From positions 124,001-188,000 of the forward strand of contig CAWBKD010000036.1 of the NCBI GenBank assembly GCA_963789225.1: 64,000 bases of DNA, read 5' to 3'. The stretch's first letter is position 1. Each line of letters starts with the position of its first letter. This DNA is from Palsa-504 sp963789225 (lineage in GTDB: Bacteria > Actinomycetota > Actinomycetes > Streptosporangiales > Streptosporangiaceae). The notes under the pieces are model-generated. The model did not search any database. It was given only the letters and a program-made list of their open reading frames with translations, and was not told where the DNA came from. This document shows positions 42,895-51,148 of this stretch, one piece after another. The position numbers and the translations under genes are program-made.

Positions 42895-43940
42895 TCGGCG
42901 CTCGCCTCGCCGCCAATGACGCGGGCCAGGAACAGCGCGAACAAGATCACGCCTCCGTCGATCGCCTCGATCCAGTAGTTCGGCGCGTTCTCCAGGTCCA
43001 GGATGTTCTGTACGAACCCGAGCAGGATGACGCCCGACGCCGCGCCGACCATGTTCCCGCGGCCGCCCTGCAGGGACACGCCGCCGATCACCGCCGCCGC
43101 GAAGACCGAGAAGATGATGCCCTCGCCGTAACCCTGCGTCGGCGCCACCGAGGAAACCCGGCCCGCCTCCATCAGGCCGCCGATCGCCGCGAGGATGCTG
43201 CCGGCCACGTAGACGCCGATCCTGACCTGGTCGACCTTGATCCCCGCCGCGCGGGCGGCCTCCCGGTTGCCGCCGACGGCGTAGATCGCGCGGCCCAGCC
43301 GGTGATACCGCAGGAACACCCCCGTACCGGCGAAGATGACCGCCGCGACGATCAGCGACAGCGGGATCGACCCGATGTAGGCCGCGCCGAGGTAGCCGAA
43401 CGCGGTCGGCAGGCTGAACGGGGCCTGACCCTTGACGATGCCGTCCTGGATCCCGGCCAGCAGGATCGTCATGCCGAGCGTCACGATGAACCCGTTGAGC
43501 CGGCCCTTGACGATCAGCAGCCCGTTGACCAGGCCCACCGCCGCGCCGACCGCGAGCAGGATCACGATGCCTAGGTACGGGTTGAGCAGCATGCCGTTGC
43601 CGGCCGCGGCCACCGGGACGAGCAGCCAGGCCGCGAGCATCGGGGCGAGCCCGTAGGTGGACTCGAGCGAGAGGTCCAGGCCGCCAATGAGCAGGATGAG
43701 GGACTCGCCGACCACCACGACGCCCAGCGCCGAGATCTGCTGGCCGATCCCGGTCATGTTCGACACCGTGAGGAAGTGGCTGTTCAGCACCGCGCCGACG
43801 ATGAGGAGCACGGCCAGGACGGGGAGCAGCGCGGCCTCGCGGATCCACGAGATCGCGGCGGCGCTCCTGCTCCGCCTGCGCGCTAGCGCGGACTCCACGT
43901 CGGCGGCCAGGGCAGCGAGGTTGTCCTTGGTTTCACTCAT
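42891..43940 (-). CDS. Sugar ABC transporter permease (RbsC-like)
   Basis: Membrane permease of 349 aa, one subunit type of a ribose-class importer. About ten hydrophobic helices; signature RbsC sequences are GVVVVGESLILLIGGLDLSLE near the middle (given in part), LNGFIVTLGMTILLAGIQDG, and GRAIYAVGGNREAARAAGI, which is the EAA-like loop docking the ATPase. It overlaps the ATPase gene upstream and the dehydratase gene downstream by 4 bases each. Probably transports the sugar fed to the dehydrogenase. Confidence 0.93.
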   Translation of the reverse strand: MSETKDNLAALAADVESALARRRSRSAAAISWIREAALLPVLAVLLIVGAVLNSHFLTVSNMTGIGQQISALGVVVVGESLILLIGGLDLSLESTYGLAPMLAAWLLVPVAAAGNGMLLNPYLGIVILLAVGAAVGLVNGLLIVKGRLNGFIVTLGMTILLAGIQDGIVKGQAPFSLPTAFGYLGAAYIGSIPLSLIVAAVIFAGTGVFLRYHRLGRAIYAVGGNREAARAAGIKVDQVRIGVYVAGSILAAIGGLMEAGRVSSVAPTQGYGEGIIFSVFAAAVIGGVSLQGGRGNMVGAASGVILLGFVQNILDLENAPNYWIEAIDGGVILFALFLARVIGGEASAE

Positions 43941-45520
43941 GAGGCTCCCAGACCCTCGGTGGCCGCGATCAGCGCCTCGCGGTCGAAGGGCGGCTCGGTG
44001 AACTCCGTGAAGATCTCGCCGCGGACAAGCACCACCACCCGGTCGCAGATGACCAGGTCGTCAAGTTCGTCCGTGGCCAGGAGCAGGCTGGCACCGGTTT
44101 GCGAGGTGACCCGCTCTAGTTCGGAAAGCAGTAGTTCCTTCGAGGCCACGTCCACGCCGCGGGTCGGGGTGATCGCGACGATCAGCACCGGATCGCTGGC
44201 CAGGGCCCGGGCCACCGTCACCTTCTGCTGGTTGCCCCCGGACAGCTCGCGGACCGGCTGGCTGAGCCCGGCCGACACCAGCGACAGCCGCCGGGCCAGC
44301 GGCGCCGCGAGCGCCTCGCGGCGCCTGGGGCCGATGAAGCCGCCGCGGGCGAGCCGGTCGGTGACCGTCATCGTGATGTTCTCCGCCGCGCCGAGCAGCG
44401 GCACGAACCCATCCGCCTGCCGGTCTTCGGGGATGTAGCCGATACCGGCCCGCAGCGCCCCCGCCCGGTCTCCGGGGCGCAGCACCTTGTCACCGAGCCG
44501 CACGCGCCCCGCACCGGGCGTGGCCGCGCCGGCCACGATCCTGGCCAAGGTGGTGGCCCCGGACCCGCGCAGCCCGGTCACGCCGACCCGCTCGCCGCCG
44601 CTGATGGTCAGGGAGACGTTGCCGAGGAAGACGCCAGGGGAGGCGAACGTCACGCCCTCGACCACCAGGACCGGGTGTTCGCCGCGGGCGTCGGCCGCGG
44701 AGGGCTCGGTCTGGGCGGGGGGTGAAGCCAAGGGTCGTTCGGTATGAAGGAGTTTCTGCCCCACCATGGCGGCCACCAAGTCATCCTTGGTCACCTCGCC
44801 AAGCGGGGCGGTCAGCACCATCTCGCCGTCCCTGAGCACCGCGATGTCGGTGCAGATCTCGAAGACCTCTTCGAGATGGTGCGAGATGTACAGGATCGCC
44901 ACGCCCTGGGCCTGCAGCTGGCGGATCCGCTCGAACAGGCGCTGCGCCGCGCCGCGCTCCAGCGCCGCCGTCGGCTCATCGAGCAGCAGGCAGCGGGTGC
45001 CGGCCGCCAGGGCCCTGGTGATCTCGACCACCTGCCGCTGCTCGACGGTCAGGTTCCCGCAGGCCGTGTCGGCGTTCACGTCAAAGCCCCACTCGGCCAT
45101 CACCTCCCGGGTCTGCTCGCGCATCCGGCGCCAGTCCACCACGCCGATCCCGCCGCCGCGGCGTGGCTGCCGGCCGAGGAAGACGTTCTCCGCCACGGTC
45201 AGGCTGGGCACCACCATGGAGTGCTGGAAGACGGTCGCGATACGGCCGCGCCACGCGGCGATGTCGCCGAGCGAGGGGGCCGGGCGCCCGTCGAGGCGCA
45301 CCTCGCCTGCGTCCGGCGGGTACAGGCCGGACAGGATCGAGACCAGCGTGGACTTGCCCGCGCCGTTGCGCCCGACCAGGCCGAGGCAGCGGCCGGTCTC
45401 CAGGCTCAGGTCCACGCCCCGAAGCGCGCGGGTGCTGCCGAACCGCTGGTGAATCCCCACCGCCTCGGCCGCGGGCGCGATCCCGTGGTCCGAGGCGGCG
45501 GGGATTACCGGTTCGCTCAT
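43937..45520 (-). CDS. Sugar ABC transporter double ATPase (RbsA-like)
   Basis: Duplicated ATPase of 527 aa. First domain: Walker A GLVGRNGAGKST, LTVEQRQVVEI signature, LLLDEPTAAL. Second domain: Walker A GLRGSGATT lacking the lysine, signature LSGGNQQKVTV, and Walker B VLIVAITPTRGVD lacking the catalytic Glu. So the first site appears competent and the second degenerate, as in other RbsA-type proteins but more marked. ATG 45520 overlaps the binding-protein stop (ATGA). Part of the five-gene operon. Confidence 0.93.
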   Translation of the reverse strand: MSEPVIPAASDHGIAPAAEAVGIHQRFGSTRALRGVDLSLETGRCLGLVGRNGAGKSTLVSILSGLYPPDAGEVRLDGRPAPSLGDIAAWRGRIATVFQHSMVVPSLTVAENVFLGRQPRRGGGIGVVDWRRMREQTREVMAEWGFDVNADTACGNLTVEQRQVVEITRALAAGTRCLLLDEPTAALERGAAQRLFERIRQLQAQGVAILYISHHLEEVFEICTDIAVLRDGEMVLTAPLGEVTKDDLVAAMVGQKLLHTERPLASPPAQTEPSAADARGEHPVLVVEGVTFASPGVFLGNVSLTISGGERVGVTGLRGSGATTLARIVAGAATPGAGRVRLGDKVLRPGDRAGALRAGIGYIPEDRQADGFVPLLGAAENITMTVTDRLARGGFIGPRRREALAAPLARRLSLVSAGLSQPVRELSGGNQQKVTVARALASDPVLIVAITPTRGVDVASKELLLSELERVTSQTGASLLLATDELDDLVICDRVVVLVRGEIFTEFTEPPFDREALIAATEGLGAS

Positions 45521-46707
45521 CCTCCGGAGGCCGAGGCGCTGCAGTCGCCGCCGTGAGCGGCGCCGTAGACGTTGCCCCACAGGGCGGAGTCGCTGACCGG
45601 GGTGGTGGTGACGCTGCCAGACTGGCCGTCCACCGGGGTGACGGTGAACGTCTGCGCCGTCTTCGTCACGAACGGGGCGACGATCGGGTCGCCGAGGTTG
45701 CTGTCGCCCGCGTAGCTCACCATCTGCAGCGTGGGCGCGCCGCCGCCGGGCTGGCCCGCGCTCAGCGTCACGCCGTTCGCGGCGTCCAGCGCGTACTTCA
45801 GCGCCCAGAATGCGTACAGGTTGGCCGGCTGCGACTGGGACGCGTTGAGCGTCCCGTTGCCGATGTCGCACATCTCGAACGGAACGCCGTCATCGCTCAC
45901 CAGGATCACCTTGCCGGTCAGGCCCTTGGACTTCAGCAGCGGGAGGATACCCGTGTCGGGGCTTGACCATTGCGAGTAGATGGCCTTGAGCTGGCTGCCG
46001 TAGGCGTTCACCGCGTTCTGCGCGTCCGTGACCGCCGTGGCCTCGGTCCAGACTGTGGGGTCCTTGAGGAGGTGGACGCCCGGGTCGTTCGCCGCCATGC
46101 AGGCGTCGAAGGCGTTCGTCCGGTCCGCGCCGTTGGATGAGGTCAGGTCGCCCTCCAGGTCCAGCACGTACCCGGACTTGACCTGCGAGCTGATGTAGGC
46201 GCAGGCGTCCATGCCGTACAGGATGTTGGAGGCCCGGACCACCATGTACACCTTGCCGACGCCGACGATGGTGTCGACCGAGATGAGCTGGACGTGATGA
46301 GCGGCTGCGTACGAGATCGCCGGGCCCAGGCTCGTGGCGGTCTCCGGGTTCACCACGATGGCCTTGGCGCCCTCGTTGACGAGGGTCTCGATCTGCGTGT
46401 TCTGCAGGCTGGCGTTGGCCGCGGCGAGCAGCGGGCCGAGCAGTTTGATGTGGAGCTGCGCGGCGTACTGCGTCTCGTAGTTGATGTAGGCCGCCCAGAA
46501 GGCCGTGTCGTTGTAGGTGAGGTCGACGCCGATGGTGGTCGGCCCGGCCGTTGCCTGGCTCGTCGCACCGGTCGATACGGTCGAGCTCGACGAGCTGCTC
46601 GAGCTGGAGCTGCAGGCGGCGAGGAGCGTCGCCGTGGCGACCGCAGCCGCCACGGCGGTGATGGCGCGGAGGGAGACCCAACTCCCCGCGCCGGTGCGCA
46701 GTGTCAT
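45517..46707 (-). CDS. Sugar ABC transporter substrate-binding lipoprotein
   Basis: Periplasmic-type (type I) binding protein of 396 aa, exported as lipoprotein: signal peptide MTLRTGAGSWVSLRAITAVA (start) ending in the lipobox LLAAC, followed by a poly-Ser tether. Mature features TTIGVDLTYNDTAFWAAYI and EGAKAIVVNPETATSLGPAI fit ribose/xylose-class receptors. GAGGAGG lies 5 bases before the ATG at 46707; in-frame upstream starts are rejected for lack of signal peptide context. First gene of the five-gene operon with a clear promoter. Confidence 0.93.
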   Translation of the reverse strand: MTLRTGAGSWVSLRAITAVAAAVATATLLAACSSSSSSSSSSTVSTGATSQATAGPTTIGVDLTYNDTAFWAAYINYETQYAAQLHIKLLGPLLAAANASLQNTQIETLVNEGAKAIVVNPETATSLGPAISYAAAHHVQLISVDTIVGVGKVYMVVRASNILYGMDACAYISSQVKSGYVLDLEGDLTSSNGADRTNAFDACMAANDPGVHLLKDPTVWTEATAVTDAQNAVNAYGSQLKAIYSQWSSPDTGILPLLKSKGLTGKVILVSDDGVPFEMCDIGNGTLNASQSQPANLYAFWALKYALDAANGVTLSAGQPGGGAPTLQMVSYAGDSNLGDPIVAPFVTKTAQTFTVTPVDGQSGSVTTTPVSDSALWGNVYGAAHGGDCSASASGG

Positions 46708-46791
46708 GGAACCTCCTCGGGGCTGCCTCCGGGGCTGCGGCGCGCGCCGGTGCGGGCTGCGGGGGTGGAACGTCCGGAGGGCCGTGTGAGG

Positions 46792-46820
46792 AAAATAGAT
46801 CCGATGTCTGCTGGTGTCAA
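46792..46820 (-). promoter_or_regulatory. Promoter of the sugar importer operon
   Basis: Minus-strand -35 TTGACA (46815-46820) and -10 TATTTT (46792-46797) separated by 17 bp, about 85 bases before the binding-protein start. An ATCCGAT occurs in the spacer, echoing the presumed FCD-regulator motif. The match to the vegetative consensus is close. Confidence 0.65.
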
Positions 46821-46856
46821 TGCCTCGAAAGCCCGCGAAACGCGGCTGATACCAAA

Positions 46857-46888
46857 CGGATATCTGGCCGGTCATCCGATCTTTGCGG
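46857..46888. promoter_or_regulatory. Candidate FCD-GntR operator upstream of sugar importer
   Basis: CGGAT-N12-ATCCG inverted repeat (46857-46878) followed by the 16-mer CATCCGATCTTTGCGG (46873-46888), identical to the one at 39951-39966 in the regulator/lactonase control region. It lies just upstream of the operon promoter. Confidence 0.55.
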
Positions 46889-46911
46889 TCGCGTACGGCA
46901 CTAGCCTGGGG

Positions 46912-47223
46912 TCAGTGGAACAGGCGGCGGGTCACCACGCCCCGCCCGACGTCGCTGCCGGACCAGAGGCTGAAGTGGCTGCCGATATCAAGGTAGTCGG
47001 CCATGTCGTCGCCGATGACCCGCAGGGTGACCACGACCTCGGGTCTCCCCGGCCGGAACGGCCCCTGCTCGTCGGCATCGACCAGGGCGGCGAAGACCTG
47101 GCTTCGCTTGGTCTCGCTGTTCTCCACTCGCAGCACCATGCGGTGCGACCCGGAACTGAGCTTCGCCCGGGCCTCGTCGCTGGCGTTAGGGGTAACCAGA
47201 GCCTGGAATTTGCAGCGCTTCAT
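46912..47223 (-). CDS. Small EF-Tu-domain-III-like hypothetical protein
   Basis: Soluble 103-aa protein of a small actinobacterial family. The C-terminal HFSLWSGSDVGRGVVTRRLF resembles the beta-barrel loop of elongation-factor domain III (FxLxxGxxxVGxGxV); the remainder, KFQALVTPNASDEARAKLSS and VVVTLRVIGDDMADYL, is consistent with a single beta domain. It has no GTPase domain. Role unknown. It faces away from the sugar operon and has AT-rich DNA upstream shared with the MarR gene control region. Confidence 0.65.
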   Translation of the reverse strand: MKRCKFQALVTPNASDEARAKLSSGSHRMVLRVENSETKRSQVFAALVDADEQGPFRPGRPEVVVTLRVIGDDMADYLDIGSHFSLWSGSDVGRGVVTRRLFH

Positions 47224-47328
47224 GTCGCCACCGCCGATCGCTGTAGCATATGTATCGTATCGCGAACATCAGTCCGTCGGGCAGTTCGGTAACCGCCTTA
47301 GCCGCGCCCGCTCCTTGGCTAGTTGGAT

Positions 47329-47345
47329 ATATCGTACTACGATAT
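47329..47345. promoter_or_regulatory. Perfect palindrome upstream of MarR gene
   Basis: ATATCGTA-C-TACGATAT, 8-bp arms and one central base, lies in AT-rich DNA between the small-protein gene and the MarR gene (47224-47520). ATCGTA-like sequences recur nearby (47237-47255). A MarR or GntR-like dimer could bind; not proven. Confidence 0.6.
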
Positions 47346-47520
47346 TTACATCCGAGAGGGTACGGCTCGCTCCCTGTGCCCAGCGATAACGCAGGCGTGC
47401 TTGGCCGCAGAGGCCGATGGGTGGGGCGCGGTATTTCTCGTTCCTCGATATAGCTCCTGGCGTAAGATATGCTCCGTACATTCGCTGACCGCCCCCATTG
47501 AGTTCAGCTGAAAGGTGACC

Positions 47521-47943
47521 ATGGATCGGCTGACCCACCAGGACTTCGAGAGGCTGTTGGAGTTCCGGGTCACCTTGCGCCGGTTTCAGCGCTGGAGCGA
47601 GGACCAGGCGGCCGCCGCCGGTCTGACCCACGTTCAGCACCAGCTACTGGTGGCGATCAAAGGGCACCCGGGCGGCGAACCGCCTACCGTCGGCGATCTC
47701 GCCGGCTACCTGCTCTTGCGGCCGCACAGCACAGTGGAGCTCATCGACCGGGCCGAGATCGCCGGCCTGGTCGAGCGGACCAAGGACCCCGCCGATGGCC
47801 GGGTGGTGCGCGTCCGCCTGACCCCGGAGGGGGACCAGATCGTGCACAAGCTCACGCGGGCCCACCTGGAGCGCCTGCACGAGCTGGCCGCCGTCCTGGA
47901 GTTCGTGACCCGCCACGAAGACCAAAGATCCGCCCTTCCCTAG
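47521..47943 (+). CDS. MarR-family transcriptional regulator
   Basis: Winged-helix regulator of 140 aa. It begins MDRLTHQDFERLLEFRVTLR, and the DNA-binding part VGDLAGYLLLRPHSTVELIDRAE followed by GLVERTKDPADGRVVRVRLT with the conserved D-x-R wing (shown in part) identifies MarR. ATG 47521 fits AAAGG upstream; GTG 47515 is possible. A perfect palindrome precedes it. It is followed after 4 bases by a TDT-family transporter gene, its probable target. Confidence 0.9.
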   Translation: MDRLTHQDFERLLEFRVTLRRFQRWSEDQAAAAGLTHVQHQLLVAIKGHPGGEPPTVGDLAGYLLLRPHSTVELIDRAEIAGLVERTKDPADGRVVRVRLTPEGDQIVHKLTRAHLERLHELAAVLEFVTRHEDQRSALP

Positions 47944-47947
47944 CGGG

Positions 47948-48970
47948 ATGCTGGCTCCGGCGGTGCGGGGGGCGGATCCCCGTGCCTTCGCGATGGTGAT
48001 GGCCACCGGGATCGTGTCGGTGGCGCTGCGGCAGGCCGGAAGCGCCCGGCTATCGGCGGCTCTGCTCTGGATAGCGTCCGCGGCCTTTGTCGTTCTCGTG
48101 GCCGCGTCGGTGTGGCGGGCCGCGGCGTTCCCGGCCGATGTGCGCGGTGACCTGGCCCGCTCGGACCGGGTCTTCAGCTTGTTCGCCGTCCCGGCCGCCG
48201 CCAGCGTGCTTGCTGCCCGGGTGACCGACCGAGGCCAGCACGTTGTCGTGGCGGCCCTGACCGCTTGCACGGCGCTCGCGTGGGTCGCGGCCTGCTGCTC
48301 GGTCATCGCTTTCCTCGCCGCCCGAACGGGCCCGCTCCGCGAGCGGATCACGGACGTGAACGGCACCTGGCAACTGTGGGTGGTGGGAACTCAGTCGGTC
48401 GCGATCGCGGCCGGGTCGGCGTACGCGGCGGGTCTCGTGCCGGACCGGCTGGCCGCGTGGGCGGCCCTGATCGCGTGGTCCGCCGGTGCGGTGCTGTACC
48501 TGGCGGTCACGGCTCTGGTCAGCACGCGGCTGGTCACGGTCGGCCTGGCGCCTGGTGATCCGTTCGCGCCCTACTGGGTCACCATGGGCGCGGCGTCCAT
48601 CACGGTGTTCGCCGCGGCGCAGTTCCTGCACATCACCGCGCTGGCCGTGCTAAGCGCGCCCCGACCGGCGGTGACCGACATCGCGCTCGCGTTCTGGGTC
48701 GCCGCCACCGCGCTCATCCCGGTCCTGGCCGTCACCGGCGTGGCCCGGTGGCTGCGTGGCCATTCGCCCAAGGGGTTCCGCCGGGAACTGTGGATGATCG
48801 TCTTCCCGGCCGGCATGTACGCGACGGCCAGCATGCGGATCGGCGCCGAGGCCGGGCTGCCCCCGATCCGCGAGCTCGGTACCGCCGCCGTTTGGGTCGC
48901 GGCGGCGGTGTGGGCAGCGGTATTCGCCTGGATGGTCGCCTGGCCCATCACCCACCGCCGGGTAGTCTGA
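47948..48970 (+). CDS. TDT-family (SLAC1/TehA-like) anion or dicarboxylate transporter
   Basis: Ten-helix membrane protein of 340 aa of the tellurite-resistance/dicarboxylate transporter family. FAMVMATGIVSVALRQAG begins helix 1, PYWVTMGAASITVFAAAQFL lies centrally, and FPAGMYATASMRIGAEAG is a late conserved loop. Family members export C4-dicarboxylates, sulfite or act as anion channels. Only 4 bases separate it from the MarR gene, so transport is probably induced by a MarR ligand; which anion is unknown. Confidence 0.88.
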   Translation: MLAPAVRGADPRAFAMVMATGIVSVALRQAGSARLSAALLWIASAAFVVLVAASVWRAAAFPADVRGDLARSDRVFSLFAVPAAASVLAARVTDRGQHVVVAALTACTALAWVAACCSVIAFLAARTGPLRERITDVNGTWQLWVVGTQSVAIAAGSAYAAGLVPDRLAAWAALIAWSAGAVLYLAVTALVSTRLVTVGLAPGDPFAPYWVTMGAASITVFAAAQFLHITALAVLSAPRPAVTDIALAFWVAATALIPVLAVTGVARWLRGHSPKGFRRELWMIVFPAGMYATASMRIGAEAGLPPIRELGTAAVWVAAAVWAAVFAWMVAWPITHRRVV

Positions 48971-48974
48971 GGTC

Positions 48975-49193
48975 GTGGAACCTGATCCCTACATCACCTG
49001 GCCGCCGCATCCGGATGACCATGTTGAGGATCTGTTCCGCCAGGCGAACCGGGATGACTTCGTGATCGTTCATCTGGATGGCATCTACACGCTGATATCG
49101 CCGGACGGCACGCGGGAAATGCAGTTCCAGGATTACGTGGTGCCCTCGTCGGCAGCCTGGCGGGTCGTGGTCAGGCAACTGAGCTCTGGTTAG
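48975..49193 (+). CDS. Small hypothetical protein
   Basis: 72-aa open frame from GTG 48975, 5 bases after the transporter stop. It is rich in Asp and aromatic residues (DPYITWPPHPDDHVEDLFRQ) and has a predicted beta-rich core (FVIVHLDGIYTLISPDGTRE). Not recognised; codon use and position suggest it is a real third gene of the operon. Confidence 0.55.
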   Translation: MEPDPYITWPPHPDDHVEDLFRQANRDDFVIVHLDGIYTLISPDGTREMQFQDYVVPSSAAWRVVVRQLSSG

Positions 49194-49224
49194 AGCAGAT
49201 GAAGAATGACTCAGGGGGGCAGTG

Positions 49225-49542
49225 ATGGCAGCGTTCAAGATCAGCATCAAGGCGACCGTGAGCGGCTGCTCTGACGACGAGATGGTGCAGAGCGTCAGGG
49301 CCGTTGCCCGGCAGTTGGACGAGGTCCAGCGGAATACAGCCCGCTTCCTGGCTTTCACCCTGTCGTCGGATCGCTCGGCCAAGACTGCGCTGTTCGCGAT
49401 GTGTGTGGAAGAAGACGACCCGGTAAAGGCAGTAGCAGCGGCGTACTCCTGGGTAGTTACGGCCATCAACGCCACAGGAGATGGTGCTTACGGATGGGAG
49501 ATGGCTGCTCGTCCGGAAGAGCGTGAGCGCATCCTGGCATAG
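49225..49542 (+). CDS. Small hypothetical protein with alternating charge
   Basis: 105-aa protein from ATG 49225 (GTG 49222 possible), preceded by GGGGGG. The sequence has a helix-rich, Ala-rich composition (DDEMVQSVRAVARQLDEVQR, FLAFTLSSDRSAKTALFAMC) and ends with AARPEERERILA. No domain recognised. Confidence 0.6.
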   Translation: MAAFKISIKATVSGCSDDEMVQSVRAVARQLDEVQRNTARFLAFTLSSDRSAKTALFAMCVEEDDPVKAVAAAYSWVVTAINATGDGAYGWEMAARPEERERILA

Positions 49543-49633
49543 CCATCAGCAGTCGGCACTCTTCCTAGCAGGAACGACGCCTGTCAACGGTGCCGGGCCG
49601 GCGGGCTGGCGGGCGTAGCTGGTACGGCCGGGT

Positions 49634-49663
49634 CGCTTCGCGCGCCGCCAGGCGCGCGAAGCG
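49634..49663. terminator. Perfect 13-bp hairpin in intergenic region
   Basis: CGCTTCGCGCGCC-gcca-GGCGCGCGAAGCG, a perfect 13-bp stem with a 4-base loop, downstream of the 49225-49542 gene and before the sigma-region gene. There is no U run, so termination is only a guess. The rest of 49543-49753 holds nothing I can support. Confidence 0.5.
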
Positions 49664-49753
49664 CTTCGATAGTCAGCCTCCGCGCTTGGCCAACGTGGGC
49701 AGAGTTGGCGTGGTCCCCTCTATCGGTGCTCGTGGCCCGCGAGCCCGCTCGGG

Positions 49754-50056
49754 GTGTCTTGGTGGCGGCGGCGGTCCCGTGAGGTGCCCCTCGCCGATCA
49801 CGATGCGGCCGCCCAGGCCCGCCCGGGGGACGGCGTGGACCCGGCGCTGATCGCGGCGCTTCGGCGCTTGCCTGCTCGCCAGCGCGAGGTGCTGGCGCTG
49901 CGGATCTTCCTCGACCTGGACACCGAGACCACCGCGAAGGTCATCGGGATCGCGCCGGGGACGGTGATGGCGCACCTGTCCCGCGCCGTCGCGGCGCTGC
50001 GCCGAGATCTCCCCATGGTCAACACAGAAACGAACACCACGGAGGTCACCCGATGA
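49754..50056 (+). CDS. Sigma-70 region-4-only protein (truncated ECF sigma factor)
   Basis: A 100-aa frame from GTG 49754 whose core ALRRLPARQREVLALRIFLD, LDTETTAKVIGIAPGTVMAH and LSRAVAALRRDLP is the promoter -35-binding helix-turn-helix (region 4) of an ECF sigma factor. Region 2 is missing; upstream DNA shows no region-2 reading. The overlap of its stop with the next start (ATGA) is as in SigE-type operons with a membrane partner. It may be a decay product or an independent DNA-binding protein. Confidence 0.7.
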   Translation: MSWWRRRSREVPLADHDAAAQARPGDGVDPALIAALRRLPARQREVLALRIFLDLDTETTAKVIGIAPGTVMAHLSRAVAALRRDLPMVNTETNTTEVTR

Positions 50057-50697
50057 ACGAGCAGGATGTCATGTCCCAGGTGCGCGAGTCCTTCTCCGGG
50101 CTGCGCATGGACCTGCCGGTAGAGGCGGTTCTGGCCAGGAGCCGCCACCGCCGACGGCAACGGCTAGCCGGACTTACGGCTGCGACCGCCGCGACGGCGG
50201 GGGCCGCGGTGGCCATCACGCTGACTCTCGGCGCACCCGCTCCCGCCCGCTCCGGCCAGGCGCCGTCGGCGAGCCCGGGTTCGGCCAGCAAGGGCGCGGT
50301 CAGGCTCGCCGCGTTCACGGTGACTGACGGTCCCGGTGACAGCACCACACTGGTCCTGCGCAAGGACGCGCCGCTTGACCCAAGCGCGCTGCGTCAGGCC
50401 CTGGCGCAGCACGGCATACCGGCCCTGGTCACCGTCGGCAGCTTCTGCCGTACCACTCCCCTCGCGCCGGTCCCCTTCGGCCAGGTCGTGCAGCCAACGA
50501 CCCTGGCTGACGGATCGGACGCAATAGTGATCGACGGCCAGGCGATGCCCTCCGGGGCTGAGCTCAGCATCGCGGTCTTCCCGCAAACGGTCAGGATGTC
50601 GCTCATCGAGAAGGGCGCCCCCCTGTCGTGCTTCAGCACTCCCGGGCAGCCCGGTCAGCCCGCGATCCACATCACGGGGACCCCGACCCAGGGGTGA
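50053..50697 (+). CDS. Single-pass membrane protein, sigma-partner-like
   Basis: Membrane protein of 214 aa coupled by ATGA to the region-4 gene. An N-terminal cytoplasmic region (MNEQDVMSQVRESFSGLRMDLP) precedes a basic RSRHRRRQR and one membrane helix (about 37-57); the extracellular part (ca. 60-214) is Ser/Pro-rich then globular, with two Cys and QPAIHITGTPTQG at the end. The layout is that of membrane-bound anti-sigma-like proteins, though the ZAS zinc motif is absent. Function is inferred from synteny with the sigma fragment. Confidence 0.65.
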   Translation: MNEQDVMSQVRESFSGLRMDLPVEAVLARSRHRRRQRLAGLTAATAATAGAAVAITLTLGAPAPARSGQAPSASPGSASKGAVRLAAFTVTDGPGDSTTLVLRKDAPLDPSALRQALAQHGIPALVTVGSFCRTTPLAPVPFGQVVQPTTLADGSDAIVIDGQAMPSGAELSIAVFPQTVRMSLIEKGAPLSCFSTPGQPGQPAIHITGTPTQG

Positions 50698-50746
50698 CAA
50701 GACAGACAATGAGCTGAGCGGGTGATCAACGGCGGCTGGTCACCGC

Positions 50747-51148
50747 TCAGCTCGCAGCGGGGACTACGACCGTGCCGGTGGCGGTGACCACGACGATCGG
50801 GTCGGCCAAGACGGAGGCGGCCGAGTCGCCTCGGGACGGGTCGGCGCGGCAGACCACGCGGGCCTCGAACGCAAGCTGCCTGCTGCGCCGGCCGACGGCC
50901 GTCACCGTGGCCGTCGCCTCGATGACGTCACCGGCCAGGACCGGCGCGCGGAACTGCACGTCGGAGTACGACGCGAACAGCCCCTCGTCGCCGTCCATCC
51001 GGATGGCCGCCTCGGTCGCCACGTCGCCGAACAACCCGAGCACATAGGCCCCGTCCACCAGGTTGCCCCCGTAGTGGGCGTCGCCGTACTTCACGTACCT
51101 GCGGTGCGTCACGGACAGGCCAACGGCCTGCGACAGGTCCCCGCTCAT
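50747..51148 (-). CDS. kal: 3-aminobutyryl-CoA/beta-alanyl-CoA ammonia-lyase-like hotdog protein
   Basis: Hotdog-fold protein of 133 aa. Landmarks are HRRYVKYGDAHYGGNLVDGAY with a His/Asn pair, VATEAAIRMDGDEGLFASYS, VQFRAPVLAGDVIEATATV and a C-terminal strand VVTATGTVVVP. These match 3-aminobutyryl-CoA ammonia-lyases that follow the aminomutase steps in lysine degradation. Its start overlaps the kamE stop as ATGA. Last gene of the kdd-kamD-kamE-kal operon. Confidence 0.85.
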   Translation of the reverse strand: MSGDLSQAVGLSVTHRRYVKYGDAHYGGNLVDGAYVLGLFGDVATEAAIRMDGDEGLFASYSDVQFRAPVLAGDVIEATATVTAVGRRSRQLAFEARVVCRADPSRGDSAASVLADPIVVVTATGTVVVPAAS

